Origin: Streptomyces cirratus | Lineage (GTDB): Bacteria > Actinomycetota > Actinomycetes > Streptomycetales > Streptomycetaceae | Direction: 5' to 3' | Assembly: GCF_014650775.1 (NCBI RefSeq) | Contig: NZ_BMVP01000003.1 | Span: 372,001-436,000, forward strand | Length of the DNA stretch: 64,000 nucleotides | Shown here: positions 60,393-64,000 of the stretch, piece by piece | How positions within the stretch are numbered: the stretch's first letter is position 1 | Layout of the letters: each line of letters begins with the position of its first letter | Program-made: the position numbers and the translations under genes | Notes under the pieces: generated by a model | Seen by the model: only the letters and a program-made list of their open reading frames with translations | Told to the model about the DNA's origin: nothing | The model's database searches: none

Positions 60393-61957
60393 CGAGTGTT
60401 GCCTTCCGGGTACGGGGGGTTCGTGGGCTGCTGCGCCGACGCGCCGCGCACGGCTTGGCGGAAGCTGCCGAAGCGGGCGGCGGACTGCGAGGCACCGGTC
60501 GGGGCGCCCTGGGTGCGGGCCGCGCGGGCGGCGGCTTCGGGTCCTTCGGGGTGGGCCGCGGCCAGGGTGCGGCCGCGCCGCCGCTGGGGCAGGCCGGTGT
60601 CGCCGGTCCGGGGATCCCCGTCGGCGGGTCCGGGGCGTGCGCCGGAGGCCGTGGGTGCGGCGTCCGGGGCGTCGTCCTGCGGCGATCGGGTACGGTCCTT
60701 CGCGCGTCCGGCGCCCCCGGAGCCGGCGGCGCCGCCGCGCGGGCCCGGCCCGTGGTCCGCCCCCGGTTCCCCGGTCCGCGCCCCGGCGGCTCCGGCCGGG
60801 GCGGCCACCAGCGCGGGCGCGGGCCCGGCTTCGGCCGGGGTACGGCTGATCAGCTCGTGCGGCAGCATCATCAGCGCGCCGGTACCGCCGCGCGCGGAGG
60901 GCCGGAACGAGACCGTCAGCCCGTGCTTGCGGGCGAGGCGGCCGACGACGGCGAGCCCGAGGCGGGTTCCGGAGAGCCCGGCCAGGTCCAGGGACTCGCC
61001 GGCCACGGCCTGTTCGGCGCGGCGCAGCTGGACCTCGCTCATCACCAGGCCGCTGTCCTCCACGGTGATGACGATCCCGGCCGGCACCTCCTCCACGTAC
61101 ACGTGGACTTCGGCGGTCGGCGGCGAGAAGTTGGCGGCGTTGTCGAGGAGTTCGGCGAGGGCGTGCATGACTCCCTCGGCGCCGTGTCCCGCGACGGCGG
61201 CGTCACTGGTGGAGTGCAGGCGGACCCGCTGGTAGCCGCCGATCCGGCCCATGGCGCCGCGCAGGATCGACTCCATGACGATCGGCTTCGCCCAGCGGCG
61301 GCCCGAGCGGGCTCCGGTGAGGACGGCGATGGAGTCGGCGAGGCGGCCCGCCTGTGCGGTGCGGTGGTCGAGGTGGAGCAGGTCGCCGAGGACGTCCTCG
61401 TCGGCGTGCCGGTGTTCCATCTCGCGCAGGTCGGCCAGCATGCCGGTGGCCAGGGCCTGCATCCGTCCGGCAGCGTTGGCGGCGGCGGCCATCGCCGCGG
61501 CCCGCCCGGATTCGGCGCGCCGCAGTTCGTCGCCGAGCCGCTCGCGGTCGGCCAGCTCGGTCATGGTCACGAGGTCGAGCTCGACCCTGTGGGCGGTTTT
61601 CAGCCGCTCCAGTTCCGCCGCGTGCTCCTTCGCGAGGCGCGCGGCCTCGGCGGTGCGGGCGGCCGTGTCACGGGCGGCGTCGGCGGTGAGCCGGGCGATG
61701 TGACCGTCCCGGGCGGCGATGTCCGCGTTCAGGGCGGCGATCCGGCCGCGCAGCAGGCGGCTGCTGCGCGTCAGCCAGGTGACGGCGAAGGCGGCGAGCG
61801 AGAGCAGCAGGACACCGAAGAGCGAGAACCAGCCGAGGGGGACGCGGACGTCCGACGGGGCCGCGGCCACCGCCGCCGTGCAGAGCACTCCGGCTGCCAC
61901 CGCCGTGACGAGCAGGGCGAGCGCGGAGGGGCGAAGGGGGGAGGGCGACGCCGTCAT
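60389..61957 (-). CDS. cvnA: Conservon sensor histidine kinase-like protein (CvnA)
   Basis: A 522-residue membrane protein: two hydrophobic segments (about 12-33 and 42-62), a coiled coil (about 68-140), an H-box-like helix DLLHLDHRTAQAGRLADS, and an HATPase domain (ELLDNAANFSPP, VEDSGLVMSE, RLGLAVVGRLARKHGLTV). The final 150 residues are a Pro/Gly/Ala-rich disordered tail. No nitrate-sensing extracellular domain is present, so the exposed part is minimal. ATG 61957 is preferred over TTG 61960. No response regulator is encoded in the cluster. Confidence 0.93.
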   Translation of the reverse strand: MTASPSPLRPSALALLVTAVAAGVLCTAAVAAAPSDVRVPLGWFSLFGVLLLSLAAFAVTWLTRSSRLLRGRIAALNADIAARDGHIARLTADAARDTAARTAEAARLAKEHAAELERLKTAHRVELDLVTMTELADRERLGDELRRAESGRAAAMAAAANAAGRMQALATGMLADLREMEHRHADEDVLGDLLHLDHRTAQAGRLADSIAVLTGARSGRRWAKPIVMESILRGAMGRIGGYQRVRLHSTSDAAVAGHGAEGVMHALAELLDNAANFSPPTAEVHVYVEEVPAGIVITVEDSGLVMSEVQLRRAEQAVAGESLDLAGLSGTRLGLAVVGRLARKHGLTVSFRPSARGGTGALMMLPHELISRTPAEAGPAPALVAAPAGAAGARTGEPGADHGPGPRGGAAGSGGAGRAKDRTRSPQDDAPDAAPTASGARPGPADGDPRTGDTGLPQRRRGRTLAAAHPEGPEAAARAARTQGAPTGASQSAARFGSFRQAVRGASAQQPTNPPYPEGNTR

Positions 61958-62220
61958 CAATCAAAGCCTCAAACCGGGGCGTAAATGGAAGAGAGGGTTC
62001 CTGTGGCAACAAGCCCTCACTATAAGAGAATTGTTGATCAGTTTGGAAAGTTCTTGGTAAGAGTTACGCTGTGTAATGGCCAATTAAGGCACTTCTCATG
62101 CGTTTTCTGTGGAATCCCCGGCTGCTCCCGGACGATCATCACATTGCGGCCATGGCATCCTGTGACGTCACAACTCGCCGGGCGGGATCGGCGGACGTCC
62201 GGAAAATATGGGGAAGGTCC
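61958..62220. promoter_or_regulatory. Divergent promoter region between conservon and ATP-grasp genes
   Basis: This gap is AT-rich between about 61980 and 62110, as expected for two divergent promoters. The perfect palindrome TGTGACGTCACA lies at 62161-62172, 49 bases before the ATP-grasp start, and is a plausible operator. A 79-codon open frame (61985-62224) ends inside the ATP-grasp start but has codon use unlike the neighbours, including TTA, and is not called. Confidence 0.5.
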
Positions 62221-63120
62221 ATGAGGCTCTGCTTCCTGGTGGAGGAGCACTACCGCCACGACGGCATGCCGAACGAGGTGATCCGGCAACTGGGCGCGTG
62301 GGGGCACCAGGTGGACGTGCTGCGGCCGGGCGGCTCGCTGCTGCGCATGACGGACCTGGTACGGGCCGGGGTACACGACGCCTGGGTGCTCAAGACGGTG
62401 TCCGGCGGCCCCGGGCTGACCCTGCTCGAAGCGGCCGCCGCGACCGGGATGACCACCGTCAACGACGCCCGGTCGATCCGCGGCGTACGGGACAAGGCGC
62501 TGGCCGCCGCCATCGGGCGCGCCCGGGGCCTCCCGCTGCCGCCGACGTACGCCGTGGCGCGCCCCGAGCTGCTCGCGGAGATCCCGGCGTCCGAGTACCC
62601 GCTGGTCGTCAAGCCCGCGGACGGCAGCTCCGGGCGGGCGGTGCACCTGGTGGCCTCCCCCGACCGGCTCGCCGCGCTGCTGCCCCGGCTGGCCGGCGAG
62701 GGCATGCTCATCGCCCAGCCGTACGTGCCCAACTCCGGTACCGACATCAAGGTGTACTGCGTCGGCGGGGAACTGTTCGCCACCGAACGCTGCTCCCCCC
62801 TGCACCCGGAGCGCTCGGTGCGCGAACGCCGGGTGCCGCTCCCGGCCGAGGTGGCCGCGATCGCCGCGCAGGTCGGCGTGGTGTACGGGCTGGACCTGTA
62901 CGGACTGGACGTACTGCTGGGCCCCGACGGGCCGGTGGTGGTGGACGTGAACGACTTCCCGAGCTTCCGTCAGGTGCCCGAGGCCGCGGCCCGCGTGGCC
63001 CGGGCCGTGCTGGACCTGTCCCGTGCCGGCGGCGTGGGGCCGTGCCCGCCGCCGCGGCCGACGGCGCTCCAGGTGTCGATCCCGGCGCAGGTCGCGGCCC
63101 GGGCGGGTGACGGCGCGTGA
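62221..63120 (+). CDS. ATP-grasp ligase 1 (RimK-like)
   Basis: A 299-residue ATP-grasp protein. N-terminal pre-domain MRLCFLVEEHYRHDG and a central ATP-grasp with YPLVVKPADGSSGRAVHLV (the Lys and glycine loop) and MLIAQPYVPNSGTDIKVYCV. The metal-binding end is VVDVNDFPSFRQVPEA (D-x-N). It has the RimK/LysX layout for ATP-dependent carboxylate-amine ligation. ATG 62221 is favoured by the GGGGAAGG upstream. The next gene starts inside its stop (GTGA). Confidence 0.9.
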   Translation: MRLCFLVEEHYRHDGMPNEVIRQLGAWGHQVDVLRPGGSLLRMTDLVRAGVHDAWVLKTVSGGPGLTLLEAAAATGMTTVNDARSIRGVRDKALAAAIGRARGLPLPPTYAVARPELLAEIPASEYPLVVKPADGSSGRAVHLVASPDRLAALLPRLAGEGMLIAQPYVPNSGTDIKVYCVGGELFATERCSPLHPERSVRERRVPLPAEVAAIAAQVGVVYGLDLYGLDVLLGPDGPVVVDVNDFPSFRQVPEAAARVARAVLDLSRAGGVGPCPPPRPTALQVSIPAQVAARAGDGA

Positions 63121-63923
63121 GGGTCGGCCTGATCACCCCGGACGCCGGGCACCCCCTGCTGGCGGGGGCGGCCGCCGCGCTCTCCCCCGCGCACGAGGTG
63201 GTGGTGCTGGATCCGCGGGACGAGCAGGCGGTGGCGGCCCGGGCGCGGGCCGACGTGTACCTCCTCAAGGCCCGGGACCCCCGGGCGCTGGAACTGGCGC
63301 GGGCACTGGAGCGCCGGGGCGCACCGGTGGTGAACACCGCGGCGGCCACGGAGCGCTGCCAGGACCGCAGGGGCATGGCGGAGCTGGCCCGCCGGGCCGG
63401 GCTGCCGTTCGCGGCGACCACGGCCTTCGCTTCCCTGGACCGGCTGGCCGGGCAGGCCGGCGACGGCCCGGGGCTGCCGGGGCTGCCCTGGCCCGTGGTG
63501 GTCAAGAGCCGCCGCAGCCGCAAGGGCGACCTGGTCGCGCGGGTCGACGACGCGGAGCGGCTGCGGCAGCTGTCGGCGGGGTGGGGCGAGGAGCCGGTGG
63601 TCGTGCAGGCCTTCGCCCCCAACAACGGCTGGGACCACAAGCTGTACGCGATCGGCGACCGCGTCTTCGCGGGGCTGCGTCGCTCGGAGATGGCCCAGGG
63701 CGACCCGGAACCCGCCCAGCCCTGGACCGAACCACCGGCCCGCTGGACGGAGCTGACGCTCCGCGTGGGCGAGGTGTTCGCGCTGGACGTCTACGGGGTC
63801 GACATCATCGACACCGGCGACGGCGCCCCGCTGATCGTGGACGTCAACGCCTTTCCGGGCCTGCGGGGCCGCCCCGGCGCCCCGGAGGCCCTGGCGGCCC
63901 TCGCCCTGCGCCGGGCCGGGTGA
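63117..63923 (+). CDS. ATP-grasp ligase 2 (RimK-like, coupled)
   Basis: A 268-residue protein homologous in plan to the preceding ligase: MRVGLITPDAGHPL, a grasp segment WPVVVKSRRSRKGDLVARV, VVVQAFAPNNGWDHKLYAIG, and the metal site LIVDVNAFPGLRGRPGAPE. The GTG start overlaps the upstream stop by four bases, so the two are made together and may form a heteromer or act in sequence. The substrate is unknown; no precursor peptide or carrier protein is seen in the window. Only 77 bases remain after the stop, without a recognisable gene. Confidence 0.88.
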   Translation: MRVGLITPDAGHPLLAGAAAALSPAHEVVVLDPRDEQAVAARARADVYLLKARDPRALELARALERRGAPVVNTAAATERCQDRRGMAELARRAGLPFAATTAFASLDRLAGQAGDGPGLPGLPWPVVVKSRRSRKGDLVARVDDAERLRQLSAGWGEEPVVVQAFAPNNGWDHKLYAIGDRVFAGLRRSEMAQGDPEPAQPWTEPPARWTELTLRVGEVFALDVYGVDIIDTGDGAPLIVDVNAFPGLRGRPGAPEALAALALRRAG

Positions 63924-64000
63924 CGCACGGGCCACCGCCGCGCCCCCCGGGGCACCGGTCCGGCACCGGGCCACCGGCCGGCCATCAGGCCGCCCGGGGC

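Noticed and set aside
61985..62224. Possible 79-aa leader peptide overlapping the first ATP-grasp start
   Set aside because: Third codon positions are AT-rich and a TTA codon is present, unlike all neighbouring genes; the region reads better as divergent promoters. Worth revisiting only if conserved.

Overview
The window is very GC-rich, with short intergenic gaps, frequent GTG/TTG starts, start/stop overlaps of the ATGA/GTGA type, GC-rich hairpin terminators and two in-frame TTA codons. Together with marker families (rodlin, a conservon with CYP157/CYP154-type P450s, RppA, DasR-like sites, a GlxA-like oxidase, DUF4360, DUF5302) this points to a Streptomyces chromosome, probably an arm-proximal region rich in secreted enzymes. 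I see no complete tRNA or rRNA gene, no CRISPR array, no complete insertion sequence and no prophage.

Layout. 1-13 kb: the C-terminal part of a WD40 protein, a secreted NlpC/P60 hydrolase with a small secreted partner, small stress-type proteins, an MscS channel, two adjacent genes that each carry a TTA codon (a membrane protein and a C15-like secreted peptidase), conserved hypothetical genes, and an unusual ANTAR-like/DUF5133-like/DUF4096-like fusion. 11-18 kb: a secreted L,D-transpeptidase, a metzincin-like protease with a ricin-type lectin tail, and a secreted phospholipase D. 18-25 kb: a DUF4360 protein, a P450, a PAS-PAS-GAF-PP2C phosphatase, and a coupled MHS transporter/anhydro-MurNAc kinase pair for wall recycling.

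25-29.6 kb is a compact tetrahydroxynaphthalene/flaviolin locus. rppA, a CYP158-type P450 and a cupin monooxygenase read right; a second CYP158-like P450 reads left and is coupled to a small acyl-CoA carboxylase epsilon-like gene. The carboxylase-like subunit next to a malonyl-CoA-consuming type III PKS is the most interesting arrangement in the window.

29.7-46 kb holds an RTX-like secreted protein, a DHA2 exporter, a YciO/Sua5 protein, an orphan GlxA-like copper radical oxidase, another P450 with a second DUF4360 gene, a methyltransferase, a GH16-CBM6 glucanase with its LacI regulator and a palindromic operator, an ohr/ohrR peroxide pair, a MarR/DHA2 efflux pair, and a secreted HNH nuclease lipoprotein coupled to a small acidic protein. 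46-56 kb holds a rodlin, a GH19 chitinase with DasR-like boxes, a LAL-type LuxR regulator, a subtilase with a P domain, DUF1838 and DUF1996 proteins, and an ECF sigma/anti-sigma pair. 56.3-64 kb holds tRNA-like debris, a full conservon (CvnA-B-C-D plus two P450s, all overlapping) and a divergent pair of overlapping ATP-grasp ligases.

All assignments come from reading the sequence and recalling family motifs; no database search was run.
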